A DNA stretch of 50,166 nt from Planctomycetota bacterium (GCA_027021385.1 JALUUL010000025.1:1-50166); one strand, 5' to 3'; positions 34,698-44,561 are shown, counted from the stretch's first letter. Numbers and translations: made by a program. The notes: a model not told the origin generated them from the sequence alone.

Positions 34698-37157
34698 TCA
34701 CGATTCGTCTTCCTCCTCGTCGACGACCCGGGCGCAGGAGACGACGGCGTCCCCCTCCTTCAGGTTCATGACCCGGACGCCCTGGGTCGCCCGCCCGATC
34801 CTCGAGATCTGTCCGGCGGGAATGCGCACGATCATTCCATGCTCGGTGATCAGCATGATGTCCTGATCGCTGCGGACCGCGAGCGCGGCGACGACCGGGC
34901 CGTTGCGCGAGGTCGTCTTGATGTTGATCGTCCCCTTGCCTCCGCGCCCCTGCCTGCGGTATTCCTCGAGGGCGGTTCGTTTCCCGTATCCGTTGCGGCA
35001 GATCGTGAGGATGTCTTCGCCGGGTTCGACCGCGACGAGGGAGACGACCTCGTCGCCCGGGCGCAGGCGGATGCCCCGGACCCCCCGGGCGACGCGGCCC
35101 ATCAGCCGCGCGTCTTCCTCGATGAAGCGGATCGCCTTGCCCCCGGCGGTCGCGAGGATGACGTCCTGCCCGTCCTTCAGGAGGCGGACGCCGATCAGGG
35201 AGTCCTCCTCCTCGAGGACGAGGGCGCGGATCCCGCCGCGCTTCGGGCGCGAGTAGGCGGAGAGCACTGTCTTCTTGACATAGCCCGAGGCGGTCGCGAC
35301 GAGGAGGTAGCGGTCGTCGAAGCGGTCGACACGGAGGACCTCGGCGAGCCGTTCCCCCTCCTCGCGGAACTCGAGGAAATTCGCGATCGATCGGCCCCTG
35401 GCGGTGCGGTTCATCTCCGGGATTTCCCAGACCTTCTTCCAGTGGACGCGCCCGCGGTTCGTGAAGAAGAGGAGATAGTCGTGGGTCGTCGCGACGAAGA
35501 GGTGGGAGAGGAAGTCGCCCTCCTTCATGTTGGCGGCCGTGACGCCCCGGCCGCCGCGGCCCTGGCTGCGGAAAGCGTCCAGGGGGGTCCGCTTGATGTA
35601 CCCATGATGGCTGATCGTGACCGCCATCATCTCTTCCTCGATCAGGTCCTCGATGTCGATGTTGACCTCGACTTCTTCCTTGCTGATCTCGGTGCGGCGG
35701 TCGTCGCCGTACTTGTCCGCCATCTCGTCGATCTGGCGGCGGATGACGTCGTGGATCAGCCGCACATCGGCGAGCATGGCCTCGTAGCCCTCGATCTCTT
35801 CGAGCAGGGCCCTGTACTCCTCCTCGAGCTTCTCGATCTCGAGGCTCGTGAGCCGGGCGAGACGCATGTCGAGGATCGCCCGGGCCTGGACATCGCTGAG
35901 TTCGAAGCGGGATACGAGGGATGCGCGCGCGTCCTCGACGGAACGGCTGGCCTTGATGATCTCGACGACTTCGTCGATGTCCGCCAGCGCGATCCTGAGT
36001 CCCTCGATCAGGTGCAGCCGGTCGCGGGCCTTGCCGAGGAGATAGCGGGTCCTGCGGGTGAGGACCTCGATCCTGTGGTCCCGGTAGGCCTCGAGGAGCC
36101 CCTTGAGGGAGAAGGTTTTGGGCCTTCCCTGGTCCAGGGCCAGGTTGATGATCGAGTACGTCGTCTGGAGGGGGGTGTATTTGAAGAGCTGATTCAGCGT
36201 GACGGTCTCGTCGTCGACGCCCTTCTTGAGTTCGACGACCAGCCGCATCCCGGTGCGCGCGTTCGTCTCGTCGTTGACGTCGGAGATCGTCTCGATGCGG
36301 CCGTTCTTCACCGAATCCACGATGGCCTGGACGATGGCCTGGATCGTGACCTGGTAGGGGATCTCGGTGAAGACGAGGTACTTGCGCCCCTTCCTCTCCT
36401 CGACGACATGGCGGGCCCGGATCACGACCTGCCCGCGGCCGTGCTTGTAGGCCAGGGCGGCGCCCTTGCGTCCGAGCAGGATCCCCCCGGTCGGGAAGTC
36501 CGGACCGGGCACGATCTCGTTCAGCCTCTCGGTGCTGATGTCCGGGTCGTCGAGGAGGGCCTTCACGGCCTCGGCGATCTCCCGGAAGTTGTGGGGCGGC
36601 ATGCTCGTCGCCATTCCGACCGCGATGCCGTTGCTGCCGTTGCAGAGCAGATTCGGGAAGCGGCCGGGAAGGACCGTCGGCTGCATCCTCGTCTCGTCGT
36701 AGTTCGGGACCCAATCGACCGTGTCCTTGTCGAGGTCCTCGAGCATGTGGATGGCCGCCAAGGACATCCGGGCCTCGGTGTATCGCATGGCCGCGGGGTT
36801 GTCGGGGCGGATCGTCCCGAAGTTCCCCTGCTTGTCGACCAGGACGTACCGGGAGTTGAAGTCCTGCCCCATGCGCACGAGGGTCGGGTAGATCACGGCC
36901 TCCCCGTGGGGGTGGTAGTTCCCCGAGGTGTCGCCGCAGATCTTCGCGCACTTGCGGTGCTTCGCCCGCGGTCCGAGGTTCAGGTCGTGCATCGCGACGA
37001 GGATCCGCCGCTGGGAGGGTTTGAGGCCGTCCCGCACGTCCGGCAGGGCCCGCGAGTGGATGACGCTCAGGGCGTACGTCAGGTAGGACTGCTTCATCTC
37101 CTCCTCGAGGAGGAGGGGGCGTGAGCCGTCGTCTCTCGGTTGCAGGTCGTCGCTCAT
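34698..37157 (-). CDS. gyrA: DNA gyrase subunit A
   Basis: An 819-residue type IIA topoisomerase subunit that breaks and rejoins DNA, with GyrB, to introduce negative supercoils. RYTEARM (Tyr126) holds the catalytic tyrosine, and the N-terminal winged-helix/tower domains are continuous. The C-terminal domain has beta-pinwheel repeats and a GyrA-box-like QGRGGKG, which favours gyrase over topoisomerase IV. The quinolone-determining segment reads [10 protein letters not shown] (residues 82-91), with Ala87 and Pro91 where E. coli has Ser83 and Asp87. The ATG was chosen because it begins the conserved N-terminus; upstream in-frame sequence is unconserved. A good promoter lies about 110 bp upstream. 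No gyrB is nearby. Confidence 0.97.
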   Translation of the reverse strand: MSDDLQPRDDGSRPLLLEEEMKQSYLTYALSVIHSRALPDVRDGLKPSQRRILVAMHDLNLGPRAKHRKCAKICGDTSGNYHPHGEAVIYPTLVRMGQDFNSRYVLVDKQGNFGTIRPDNPAAMRYTEARMSLAAIHMLEDLDKDTVDWVPNYDETRMQPTVLPGRFPNLLCNGSNGIAVGMATSMPPHNFREIAEAVKALLDDPDISTERLNEIVPGPDFPTGGILLGRKGAALAYKHGRGQVVIRARHVVEERKGRKYLVFTEIPYQVTIQAIVQAIVDSVKNGRIETISDVNDETNARTGMRLVVELKKGVDDETVTLNQLFKYTPLQTTYSIINLALDQGRPKTFSLKGLLEAYRDHRIEVLTRRTRYLLGKARDRLHLIEGLRIALADIDEVVEIIKASRSVEDARASLVSRFELSDVQARAILDMRLARLTSLEIEKLEEEYRALLEEIEGYEAMLADVRLIHDVIRRQIDEMADKYGDDRRTEISKEEVEVNIDIEDLIEEEMMAVTISHHGYIKRTPLDAFRSQGRGGRGVTAANMKEGDFLSHLFVATTHDYLLFFTNRGRVHWKKVWEIPEMNRTARGRSIANFLEFREEGERLAEVLRVDRFDDRYLLVATASGYVKKTVLSAYSRPKRGGIRALVLEEEDSLIGVRLLKDGQDVILATAGGKAIRFIEEDARLMGRVARGVRGIRLRPGDEVVSLVAVEPGEDILTICRNGYGKRTALEEYRRQGRGGKGTINIKTTSRNGPVVAALAVRSDQDIMLITEHGMIVRIPAGQISRIGRATQGVRVMNLKEGDAVVSCARVVDEEEDES

Positions 37158-37272
37158 TCGGGTCGGGTCCGCGGCGTGAGGAAGGCGGCCCGACCCTCGG
37201 GCCGGCCGCCCCGGGAATCGACCTTCCCGGCGGGGGGGAACGCGCGGCTGAGCCGCGACTTCGAAGCGGAAA

Positions 37273-37301
37273 AGTATCCCAGAACGGAGGGGGCGAGACA
37301 A
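37273..37301 (-). promoter_or_regulatory. Sigma-70-type promoter for gyrA
   Basis: On the minus strand, TTGTCT (complement of 37296-37301) and GATACT (complement of 37273-37278) are separated by exactly 17 bp. Each matches four of six consensus positions. Transcription would start around 37266, giving a leader of about 110 nt. Confidence 0.5.
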
Positions 37302-37326
37302 ATGCGAAACGCCCGGATCTCTCTTT

Positions 37327-37353
37327 GTAAGTCTCTTCTGGCTATCGACTTAC
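37327..37353. promoter_or_regulatory. GTAAGTC-N13-GACTTAC palindrome between gyrA and the peptide ABC operon
   Basis: Perfect 7-bp arms GTAAGTC (37327-37333) and GACTTAC (37347-37353) flank a 13-nt spacer, the same arms and spacing as the palindrome at 4149-4177. It lies upstream of the gyrA promoter and also upstream of the divergent peptide-binding protein gene. A second short palindrome, TCGAC-N5-GTCGA (37345-37359), overlaps its right arm. A dimeric regulator site is the simplest reading. Confidence 0.5.
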
Positions 37354-37422
37354 GGTCGAATTTCCCGGGGGCGGCGCGGGCGGCGGCCCAGGCGGATGCT
37401 GACAGGGGAAAAGCCCGGCTTC

Positions 37423-39378
37423 ATGCTTCGACCCATGTCCGCTCGGAAGGCCTTCCTCCCGCTCTGTCTCCTGCTCCTGCAGGGAGCCTGCAGCCCCGAT
37501 CCCTATCCGAACGAGAAGGGGAAGGTCCTGCACGTCGGCCTCCGCCTGCTGCCGAAGAGCTTCGATCCGCCCCTGATCGAGGACGAGGGGTCGGGGAAGT
37601 GCGCGGCCCACGTCTACGACGGTCTGCTCCAGTACCACCCCTATGCGCGGCCCTACAAGCTGATCCCCGCCCTCGCGGAATCGATGCCCTCGGTCTCCGA
37701 GGACCGTCTGACCTTCACGTTCCGGATCCGGAAGGGCGTCCGCTTCCAGGACGATCCCTGCTTCGAGGGGGGGCGGGGCAGGGAGGTGACCGCCGAGGAT
37801 TTCATCTGGTGCTTCAAGCGTTTCGCGCATCCGGCGACGGGGGCGAAGGGCTGGTGGCTCTTCGACGGAAAGATCCGCGGGTTGAACGCCTGGCGGGAGG
37901 CGCGCAAGGCGGAGGCGAGGAAGCTCAAGGTCGCGGGGAAGGACGCGCCGCCGCTCTTGGGGATCGACGTCCCGGTCGAGGGCTTCAAGGCTCCGGACCG
38001 CTACACGCTGCGCATCCGTCTCGTCAAACCCTATCCCCAACTCCTCTGGGTGCTCGCGATGCCGTATACCTCGGTCTATCCGAGGGAGGCGGTCCTCTAC
38101 TACAAGGAGGAGTTCCGCAACCATCCGGTCGGCACCGGACCCTTCCGGGTCGTCGAGTTCAATCCCGTCTACCGTGTCGTGCTCCGGCGCAACCCGACCT
38201 TCCGCGAGGTCCGGGTCCCCGATCCGCGACGGAGACCCGGGGACCGGATCCCGGGGTGGGACTGGAAAAAGGACGAGGAGCGGGGGCTTCTCGTGAACGC
38301 GGGAAAGCGGATCCCCCTCCTCGACGGGATCGAGATCCGCTTCCTGCTCGAGGACCAACCCCGCTGGCTCTACTTCAAGGCCGGGTACCTGGACTTCCTG
38401 AATCCGCCGAAGGACAACACGGACGAGGCCGTCCCGGGGGGGAAGCTGAGTCCGGAGATGAAGGCCCGGGGGATCAGGCTCGACCCCTGGCCCGAACTGG
38501 GAACGGTCTACACCTGTCTGAACTGCGAGGATCCGCTGCTCGCGAACCCCGATCTCCGGAGGGCGATCGCGCTCGCCTACGACCATCGCTGGACGGTCGC
38601 ACACCTCTATTCGGGGCAGGCCGTGATCGCGAAATGCCTGATCCCGCCCGGGGTCGCGGGCTACATCGACTACCATCCGTACCATTCCGACGACGGCCGC
38701 GCCCAGGTGGAGCGCGCGAAGGCCTTCCTCGCGAAGGCCGGGTATCCGGGGGGGATCGGTCCCGACGGGAAACGCCTGCGCCTGACCTTCGAGAATTCCG
38801 GAGCCAGCGCGACCGCCAAGATGTTCGCGGACCGTTTCGTCAGCGAGATGCGGAGGATCGGGGTCGAGGTCGATGTCGTCGTCAACACATTCCCCCAGAT
38901 GCTCGAGAAGATGCGGAAGAAGAAGTTCCAGATCGCGGGCCTGGCCTGGGGATTCGACTATCCCGACGCGCAGAACATCCTCCAGCTCCTCTACGGACCG
39001 AACGGCTCGCCGGGACCCAACGCAGCCAACTTCGAGAACGAACGCTTCGACCGCCTCTACGAGAAGGCCTCGATCCTCCCCGATTCCCCCGAGAGGACCC
39101 GGCTCTACGAGGAGATGGCCCGTATCGTCGCCGACGAGGTGCCGTGGATCACGAGGGCCCACAGGATCCGCCAGAACCTCCAGCAACCCTGGTTGAAAGG
39201 CTTCCGGTACACGGAGACGACCTATCAGTACTGGCGTTACGCGGACATCGACCGCGGGATGCGCGAAGGCCTGTTGAAGGAGTGGAACCGGCCGACGAGA
39301 TGGCCGCTCGTGCTCTTCGCGCTCCTGTTCTCCTGGCTGGGGCTCGCCTCCGTGCGCCAGGCGAGGAGGAAGCCTTGA
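37423..39378 (+). CDS. Peptide-type ABC transporter substrate-binding protein (SBP_bac_5), with C-terminal membrane segment
   Basis: A protein of about 651 residues of the oligopeptide/dipeptide-binding family: KSFDPPLIEDEGSG, LTFTFRIRKGVRFQDDP, VTAEDFIWCFKRF, YTLRIRLVKPYPQLLW, GTGPFRVVEF, ALAYDHRW and AWGFDYPDAQN all match. An N-terminal signal ends LQGAC (Cys23), a loose lipobox. The C-terminus adds a hydrophobic segment (WPLVLFALLFSWLGLASV) and basic tail, so the protein may be anchored at both ends. Three in-frame ATGs compete (37396, 37423, 37435); the chosen one leaves a short basic n-region, and AGGGGA lies upstream. The stop overlaps the permease TTG. Confidence 0.85.
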   Translation: MLRPMSARKAFLPLCLLLLQGACSPDPYPNEKGKVLHVGLRLLPKSFDPPLIEDEGSGKCAAHVYDGLLQYHPYARPYKLIPALAESMPSVSEDRLTFTFRIRKGVRFQDDPCFEGGRGREVTAEDFIWCFKRFAHPATGAKGWWLFDGKIRGLNAWREARKAEARKLKVAGKDAPPLLGIDVPVEGFKAPDRYTLRIRLVKPYPQLLWVLAMPYTSVYPREAVLYYKEEFRNHPVGTGPFRVVEFNPVYRVVLRRNPTFREVRVPDPRRRPGDRIPGWDWKKDEERGLLVNAGKRIPLLDGIEIRFLLEDQPRWLYFKAGYLDFLNPPKDNTDEAVPGGKLSPEMKARGIRLDPWPELGTVYTCLNCEDPLLANPDLRRAIALAYDHRWTVAHLYSGQAVIAKCLIPPGVAGYIDYHPYHSDDGRAQVERAKAFLAKAGYPGGIGPDGKRLRLTFENSGASATAKMFADRFVSEMRRIGVEVDVVVNTFPQMLEKMRKKKFQIAGLAWGFDYPDAQNILQLLYGPNGSPGPNAANFENERFDRLYEKASILPDSPERTRLYEEMARIVADEVPWITRAHRIRQNLQQPWLKGFRYTETTYQYWRYADIDRGMREGLLKEWNRPTRWPLVLFALLFSWLGLASVRQARRKP

Positions 39379-40307
39379 TCGGTTACATCCTCCGCCGCGC
39401 TCTCTACGGGATTCCCGTCCTCCTCGGCGTGGCCCTGATCACCCTCCTGCTCTTCCACGTCGCCGGAGGGGATCCCGCGGCGATGAAGCTCGGCAAGAAC
39501 CCCAGACCGGAGGACGTCGCGGCCCTCCATCGGTCGATGGGGTTGGACAAGCCTTTTCCGCTCCAATACGTCGACTTCCTCGGCCAGACGGTCTCCTTCG
39601 ATTTCGGGACATCCTGGAACGACAACACGCCGGTGCGCAGGATCTTCCTGCGCGGGCTCGGCCCCACCCTGAGCCTGACGATCCCAGCCTTCCTGATCGG
39701 AGCCCTGATCTCGATCTCGCTCTCCCTCTTCGTCGCCTTCTATCGAGGGTCGGTGCTCGACCGGACGACGACCTTTCTCGCGATCGGGGGGATCAGCATC
39801 TCCTCCCTCGTCTACATCCTCGTCCTGCAATGGCTCCTCGCGGACCGGTGGAAGCTCTTTCCGATCTGGGGCTACGAATACGGGTTCGGGGCCGCCTTCT
39901 TCGTCGCCCTTCCTGTCCTGATCTGGGTGCTCCTGACCGTCGGCCAGGATCTGCGGTACTTCCGGACCGTCGCCCTGGAGGAGATCGGGAGGGATTACGT
40001 GCGGACGGCCCGGGCGAAGGGGCTTCCCGAGCGGAGGATCCTCTTCCGCCACGTGCTCGGCAACTGCGCGATCCCGATCATCACGAGACTCGTCATCACG
40101 GTCCCGTTCCTGATCACGGGGTCCTTCCTGCTCGAGATCTTCTTCGGGATCCCGGGACTCGGCGGAACCCTCTACACCGCGATCCAGAACTCCGACCTTC
40201 CGGTCATCAAGGCCTTCACGATGGTCGGGACGATCCTCTTCGTCCTGTTCAACATCCTCTCCGACGTCCTGTACGCGGTCTTCGACCCGAGGATCCGACT
40301 GTCATGA
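39375..40307 (+). CDS. Peptide-type ABC transporter permease (DppB/OppB-like)
   Basis: A 310-residue inner-membrane permease with about six membrane segments. It begins YILRRALYGIPVLLGVALITLLLFH as in DppB/OppB, and has the conserved coupling loop with EEIGRDYVRTARAKGLPERRILFRHVLGN, which contacts the ATPase. It forms the channel with the DppC-like partner. The start is TTG, overlapping the binding-protein stop (TTGA); no other start fits the conserved N-terminus. The next gene overlaps by ATGA. Confidence 0.93.
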   Translation: MIGYILRRALYGIPVLLGVALITLLLFHVAGGDPAAMKLGKNPRPEDVAALHRSMGLDKPFPLQYVDFLGQTVSFDFGTSWNDNTPVRRIFLRGLGPTLSLTIPAFLIGALISISLSLFVAFYRGSVLDRTTTFLAIGGISISSLVYILVLQWLLADRWKLFPIWGYEYGFGAAFFVALPVLIWVLLTVGQDLRYFRTVALEEIGRDYVRTARAKGLPERRILFRHVLGNCAIPIITRLVITVPFLITGSFLLEIFFGIPGLGGTLYTAIQNSDLPVIKAFTMVGTILFVLFNILSDVLYAVFDPRIRLS

Positions 40308-41290
40308 GCGGGGTCGAAGCGGTCGGATCGGTTTCCGAGATCGAGGTCCGGACCCCGGGACGGGAGGCCTGGCGCCGCCTGCGGAAGGACCGCTTCGCGC
40401 TGTTCTTCCTCGGGATGTTCGCGGCCTTCTTCCTGATCGCCCTCGGCGCGCAGGTCGACGTGCTCCTCGAAGGAAGGGGGAACCCCTCGTATTCGAAGAG
40501 CCTGATGGAGATGGGCTACGCCTTCGAGGAGACGCACCATCCGCCGACCTTCGAGGCCTTCCCGCTGGGGATCCTCGGTCTGGACTGGAACGGGCGCTCC
40601 GTGCTGCTCCGCGTCCTCCAGGGAGCCCGCATCGCCTTCATGGTCGGGGTGCTCGGCGCCCTCTGCAGCATCGTGATCGGGATGTCCCTCGGGCTTCTGG
40701 CGGGGTTCTTCGGGGGCTGGGTCGACGCGCTCGTCGTCTACGTCTATTCGACCGTCGCCTCGATCCCCTACCTCCTGCTGATGCTGGCTTTGGCCTTCGT
40801 CCTCAAGCAGGGGGACTTCGCGCGGATCTACAGGGAGAGCGGGCTTTCGGGCTTCCTGAGCCTCGGCCTGTTCAACATCGTCTGCGTGATCGGGGCGACC
40901 TCGTGGGTGACGCTGTGCCGCCTCGTCCGGGGGGAGGTCATGAAGGTCCGGGAGTTGGACTACGTCAACGCCGCCCGCTGCCTGGGTTTCGGGAACCTCA
41001 GAATCCTCTTCCGGCACATCCTCCCCAATGTCTTCCATCTCGTCATCATCAACTTCTCGCTGACCTTCGTCATCGCGATCAAGTCGGAGGTCATCCTGAC
41101 CTTCCTCGGGGTGGGGGTCGACAAGGAGCCCTCCTGGGGACAGATGATCGCCTACGCGAAGAACGAACTGATGCAGGGGATCTGGTGGCCCCTCGCCTCG
41201 GCCGGGGGGCTCCTCTTCCTCCTGACCCTCAGCGTCAACTACGTCGGGGACGCCCTCCGCGACGCCCTGGACCCGAAGCTCAAACACTAG
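40304..41290 (+). CDS. Peptide-type ABC transporter permease (DppC/OppC-like)
   Basis: A 328-residue permease, the second channel subunit. It has an N-terminal cytoplasmic extension ([20 protein letters not shown]), a periplasmic loop (about residues 50-100) that ends [22 protein letters not shown], and the coupling loop [27 protein letters not shown]. The C-terminus ([17 protein letters not shown]) is standard. The corresponding ATPases (DppD/DppF) are not encoded here: the next gene, 7 bp away, is a transketolase. The ATPases must come from elsewhere or be shared. Confidence 0.93.
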   Translation: MSGVEAVGSVSEIEVRTPGREAWRRLRKDRFALFFLGMFAAFFLIALGAQVDVLLEGRGNPSYSKSLMEMGYAFEETHHPPTFEAFPLGILGLDWNGRSVLLRVLQGARIAFMVGVLGALCSIVIGMSLGLLAGFFGGWVDALVVYVYSTVASIPYLLLMLALAFVLKQGDFARIYRESGLSGFLSLGLFNIVCVIGATSWVTLCRLVRGEVMKVRELDYVNAARCLGFGNLRILFRHILPNVFHLVIINFSLTFVIAIKSEVILTFLGVGVDKEPSWGQMIAYAKNELMQGIWWPLASAGGLLFLLTLSVNYVGDALRDALDPKLKH

Positions 41291-41297
41291 GAGTCCG

Positions 41298-43313
41298 ATG
41301 AGTTCCGATCCTTCCGCCTTCTCCGCCGGCGCCGAGCGCCTCGCCGTGGACGCCGTCCGCATCCTTTCGATGGACGCCGTCGAAAAGGCCCGCTCCGGGC
41401 ATCCCGGAACCCCGATGGCCCTGGCTCCCCTGTGCTACGTCCTGTGGACGCGGCACCTCCGGCACGATCCGAAGGACCCGCGGTGGCCGGACCGCGACCG
41501 ATTCGTGCTCTCCTGCGGGCACGCCTCGATGCTCCTCTATTCCCTGCTCCACCTCTCCGGCTACGACCTGACGATCGAGGATCTGAAGGAGTTCCGGCAG
41601 TGGGGAAGCCGGACCCCCGGGCATCCCGAGTACGGGCACACGCCTGGCGTCGAGACGACGACCGGCCCCCTGGGCCAGGGTTTCGCGAACGCCGTCGGGA
41701 TGGCCTTGGCCGAGGCGCGCCTGGCCTCGAGGATGAACCGGACCGGGTTCTACGTCGTCGATCATCACACCTGGTTCCTGGCCTCCGACGGGGATCTGAT
41801 GGAGGGGATCTCGCACGAGGCGGCCTCCCTCGCGGGGCACCTTCGGCTCGGAAAGCTGATCGGCTTCTACGACGACAACGGCATCACGATCGAGGGGGAC
41901 CGCGCGCTCGCGGATTCGGAGGACGTCTCGAAGCGCTTCGAGGCCTACGGATGGCAGGTCCTCCGCGTGGAGGACGGGAACGACCTGGATGCCCTCGACG
42001 ATGCGATCGAGGAAGCGCGGGCCGAACTCCGCCGGCCTTCCCTGGTCATCGTGCGCACCGAGATCGCCTACGGGTGCCCGGAGAAGCAGGGGACGGCGGC
42101 GGCCCACGGGGCCCCGCTCGGGGAGGCGGAGATCCTGGGCGCGCGCGAAAGGCTCGGCTGGCCCTCCACGGAACCCTTTTTCGTGCCGGAGGAGGCGCGG
42201 GTCCCCTGGCGGCGCTGTCTCGAGCGGGGGGCGGATCTCCACGCCGCCTGGGTCGAGAAGTTCCGGGAATACGAGGCCGCCTATCCCGACGCGGCCGAGG
42301 AGTTCGAGCGCTTGTTCCGCGGCGGACTCCCGGAGGGTTGGGAGGAGGGACTCCCCGATTTCGGCGATCTCCGCGATCCCCTCGCGACCCGGCAGGCTTC
42401 CGGCGGGATGTTGCAGGCGCTGCATGAGCGGATTCCCGAACTCGTCGGCGGGTCGGCGGACCTCGGGCCCTCGAACTGCACGCTGATCCGGGAAGGCCGG
42501 CCGGTGACGGCCGCGGACCTCGGGGGGGACAACCTCCATTTCGGGATCCGGGAGCACGCGATGGCCTCCCTCTGCAACGGGATGGCCCTTCACGGGGGAG
42601 TGAGGCCCTACGCGGGGACCTTCCTCGTCTTCGCGGACTACATGAGACCGGCGATCCGGATGGCGGCCCTGATGGGGCTCCCGGTGATCTATGTCTGCAC
42701 GCACGATTCGATCGGACTCGGCGAGGACGGTCCGACGCACCAGCCGATCGAGACCCTTGCCTCCCTGCGGGCGATCCCGAACCTCGTCGTGATCCGACCG
42801 GCGGACGCCGTCGAGACGGCCGAGGCCTGGCGGGTCGCGATCCGCCGGCGGGAGGGACCGACGCTCCTCGCCCTGTCGCGGCAGAAGCTGCCGCCCCTGG
42901 TCTCTCCCGGGGTTCCCGTCCACCGGGGCGCCTACGTCTGCCGGGACGCGGGCGGGGAGGAGCCGGCTCTCGTCCTCCTGGCTTCGGGATCCGAGTTGCG
43001 GCTCTGCCTCGAAGCCGCGGAGATTCTCGAGAAGGAGGGGATCGCGGCGCGGGTCTTGAGCGTCCCCTCCCTCGACCTCCTCGCCGCGCAGGACGAGGAC
43101 GATCTCGCCTCCCTCCTTCCGCCCGGCGTCCCGAGGCTCGCGGTCGAGGCCGCCCACCCGATGCCCTGGCACCGATGGGTCGAAGGCCGTCCCGAATGCG
43201 TGCTCGGGATCGAGCGCTTCGGCGCCTCGGCCCCGGCTCCGCGCCTCTTCGAGGAGTTCGGCTTCACGGCGGAGGCCGTCGCCGCGAGGGGACGGGCGCT
43301 CTGTCTGCGTTGA
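41298..43313 (+). CDS. tkt: Transketolase
   Basis: A 671-residue thiamine-diphosphate enzyme transferring two-carbon ketol units between sugar phosphates in the pentose phosphate pathway. The N-terminal [10 protein letters not shown], the thiamine-binding [13 protein letters not shown] (about 163-175) with [10 protein letters not shown], and the pyrimidine-domain [18 protein letters not shown] and [15 protein letters not shown] are all typical. The length matches the family. An AGGAG overlapping the DppC stop codon is its ribosome-binding site, with the ATG 7 bp past that stop. Its stop overlaps the TTG of the DNA glycosylase gene. Confidence 0.97.
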   Translation: MSSDPSAFSAGAERLAVDAVRILSMDAVEKARSGHPGTPMALAPLCYVLWTRHLRHDPKDPRWPDRDRFVLSCGHASMLLYSLLHLSGYDLTIEDLKEFRQWGSRTPGHPEYGHTPGVETTTGPLGQGFANAVGMALAEARLASRMNRTGFYVVDHHTWFLASDGDLMEGISHEAASLAGHLRLGKLIGFYDDNGITIEGDRALADSEDVSKRFEAYGWQVLRVEDGNDLDALDDAIEEARAELRRPSLVIVRTEIAYGCPEKQGTAAAHGAPLGEAEILGARERLGWPSTEPFFVPEEARVPWRRCLERGADLHAAWVEKFREYEAAYPDAAEEFERLFRGGLPEGWEEGLPDFGDLRDPLATRQASGGMLQALHERIPELVGGSADLGPSNCTLIREGRPVTAADLGGDNLHFGIREHAMASLCNGMALHGGVRPYAGTFLVFADYMRPAIRMAALMGLPVIYVCTHDSIGLGEDGPTHQPIETLASLRAIPNLVVIRPADAVETAEAWRVAIRRREGPTLLALSRQKLPPLVSPGVPVHRGAYVCRDAGGEEPALVLLASGSELRLCLEAAEILEKEGIAARVLSVPSLDLLAAQDEDDLASLLPPGVPRLAVEAAHPMPWHRWVEGRPECVLGIERFGASAPAPRLFEEFGFTAEAVAARGRALCLR

Positions 43314-43894
43314 CGGCCGGGACGGACGTGGACGGCGGCCGGGAGCGTTACCGGGGTTTCCCTCCGATCCTCGGGCCGAGGCCGCGGATCCTGATCCTGG
43401 GATCGCTTCCGAGCCGGGCCTCGATCGAGGCCGGTATGTACTACGGGCATCCGCGCAACCTGTTCTGGACCTTGATGGGGGAACTCGTCGGGGCGGGGCC
43501 GGACCTCCCGTACGAGAAGCGCGCCCGCATCCTCGAGGCCCGCGGAATCGCGCTCTGGGACGTCGCCCGCCTGGCCTCGCGCAAGGCGAGCGCGGACGCT
43601 TCGATGCGCGATGTCGTCCCGAACGGGATCCCGCGGCTGTGCCGGGAACGACGGAGCCTGCGCACGATCTTCTTCAACGGAGCGAAGGCCGAGGAACTCT
43701 TCGAGCGCTTCGTCCGCCCCCGTCTCGACGCGGAGAGCCTGCGACTCCCGGGGATCCGTCTTCCCTCGACGAGCCCGGCGAACGCCTCGATCCCCCTCGA
43801 CGCGAAACGAAGGGCCTGGAGGCGGATCCTCGATCACCTGGACGGGGATGCCTCGCGCACGACGAAGGCGCCCCGCAGGTCCCCGAGGGCGTAG
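43310..43894 (+). CDS. Hypoxanthine/uracil-type DNA glycosylase (UDG superfamily, family 6-like)
   Basis: A 194-residue base-excision-repair enzyme. [27 protein letters not shown] near the N-terminus and [11 protein letters not shown] plus LPSTSPANA later match the DNA-deoxyinosine/hypoxanthine glycosylase group, in which the first motif binds the flipped base and the SPANA-type loop carries the active His/Asn equivalents. It removes deaminated purines or uracil. The start is either the TTG overlapping the transketolase stop (TTGA) or a GTG at 43328; I prefer the first. The last ~60 bp overlap the end of the DUF3365 gene on the opposite strand. Confidence 0.85.
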   Translation: MTAGTDVDGGRERYRGFPPILGPRPRILILGSLPSRASIEAGMYYGHPRNLFWTLMGELVGAGPDLPYEKRARILEARGIALWDVARLASRKASADASMRDVVPNGIPRLCRERRSLRTIFFNGAKAEELFERFVRPRLDAESLRLPGIRLPSTSPANASIPLDAKRRAWRRILDHLDGDASRTTKAPRRSPRA

Positions 43895-44385
43895 CCGAGG
43901 GCCTCGTCCTCGGGGTAGCGCCGTTTCAGGGCTTCGCGGACGGCGGGAGCGATCCCCTCCTCCTTCCCGTGGCAGAGGAGACAGGTCGCCGAGCCGATCC
44001 GGATCGCCCGGAGATAGACCCGTTCCCCGTCCAGCTTCTCGAAGACCTCCGCCGTGTCCGCATCGATCTTCGCGAGGAGGGCCGCTTCCCGCGGGGTCGG
44101 GGTGTCGTGTTCCTTGTTCCGGATCCTCGTTCCGATGCGGCGGATCCGGAACCCCCCGGTCGAGAAGCGCGCGGCGATCTCCCGCGCCCGGGTCGCGCAG
44201 ACCTCGATCGCGTGCACGGGGCCGCCCTCCTGCATCGCGCCCTTGACCTCGGCGAGCAGGGTCTTCCCCATCTCGGCGGAGAGTCTCCGGGCCTCTTTCA
44301 GGAACTCCTCATCGGTCGGTCTCCCGGGACCGCAGCCCGTGGAGGCGAGGAGGAGGGCGAAGGGGAGGATTCGGAAGATCTTCAT
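43834..44385 (-). CDS. DUF3365 (Tll0287-like) heme lipoprotein
   Basis: A 183-residue protein with a lipobox-type signal (ALLLASTGC, Cys18) and one heme motif, CLLCH (135-139). The arrangement of the helical body (ATRAREIAARFSTGGFRIRRIGTRIRNKEHDTP) is typical of DUF3365/Tll0287-like domains, which bind a c-type heme and are often linked to sensing or electron transfer. It would lie in the periplasm. Its C-terminus overlaps the DNA glycosylase gene by 61 bp convergently. It is divergent from the MCE gene, with about 210 bp between, where promoters for both should sit. Confidence 0.85.
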   Translation of the reverse strand: MKIFRILPFALLLASTGCGPGRPTDEEFLKEARRLSAEMGKTLLAEVKGAMQEGGPVHAIEVCATRAREIAARFSTGGFRIRRIGTRIRNKEHDTPTPREAALLAKIDADTAEVFEKLDGERVYLRAIRIGSATCLLCHGKEEGIAPAVREALKRRYPEDEALGYALGDLRGAFVVREASPSR

Positions 44386-44555
44386 CGTCTCGGCCTCGTG
44401 GGGGGCGGGAGGGGCGGGTCGAGGTCCCGCCCGATCCGGAAAGCCAAAGCGGCGGGAGGCGGCGGCGCGAGCGCATTCTGCCGCGGGGGAGGGTCCCGGG
44501 ACACCCGGGAGCCGGAAGCTTCCTCCCACCCCGGAATTCCCCGGGCTTCTTTCCG

Positions 44556-44561
44556 TAGACT
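44556..44561 (+). promoter_or_regulatory. Possible -10 element TAGACT
   Basis: TAGACT lies 37 bp before the MCE gene start and matches four of six -10 positions. It is identical to the hexamers before the propeller-like, alpha/beta-hydrolase and HEAT genes. No -35 match was found. Confidence 0.3.

Noticed and set aside
34839..37124. 761-codon open frame on the plus strand opposite gyrA
   Set aside because: It lies wholly antisense to a clearly conserved gyrA. Long antisense frames are expected at this GC content. It has no recognisable domain and is dominated by Asp, Glu, Arg, Gly and Val.
41280..43172. 630-codon minus-strand frame opposite transketolase
   Set aside because: It is a shadow of transketolase codons; no domain, signal peptide or ribosome-binding site supports it.
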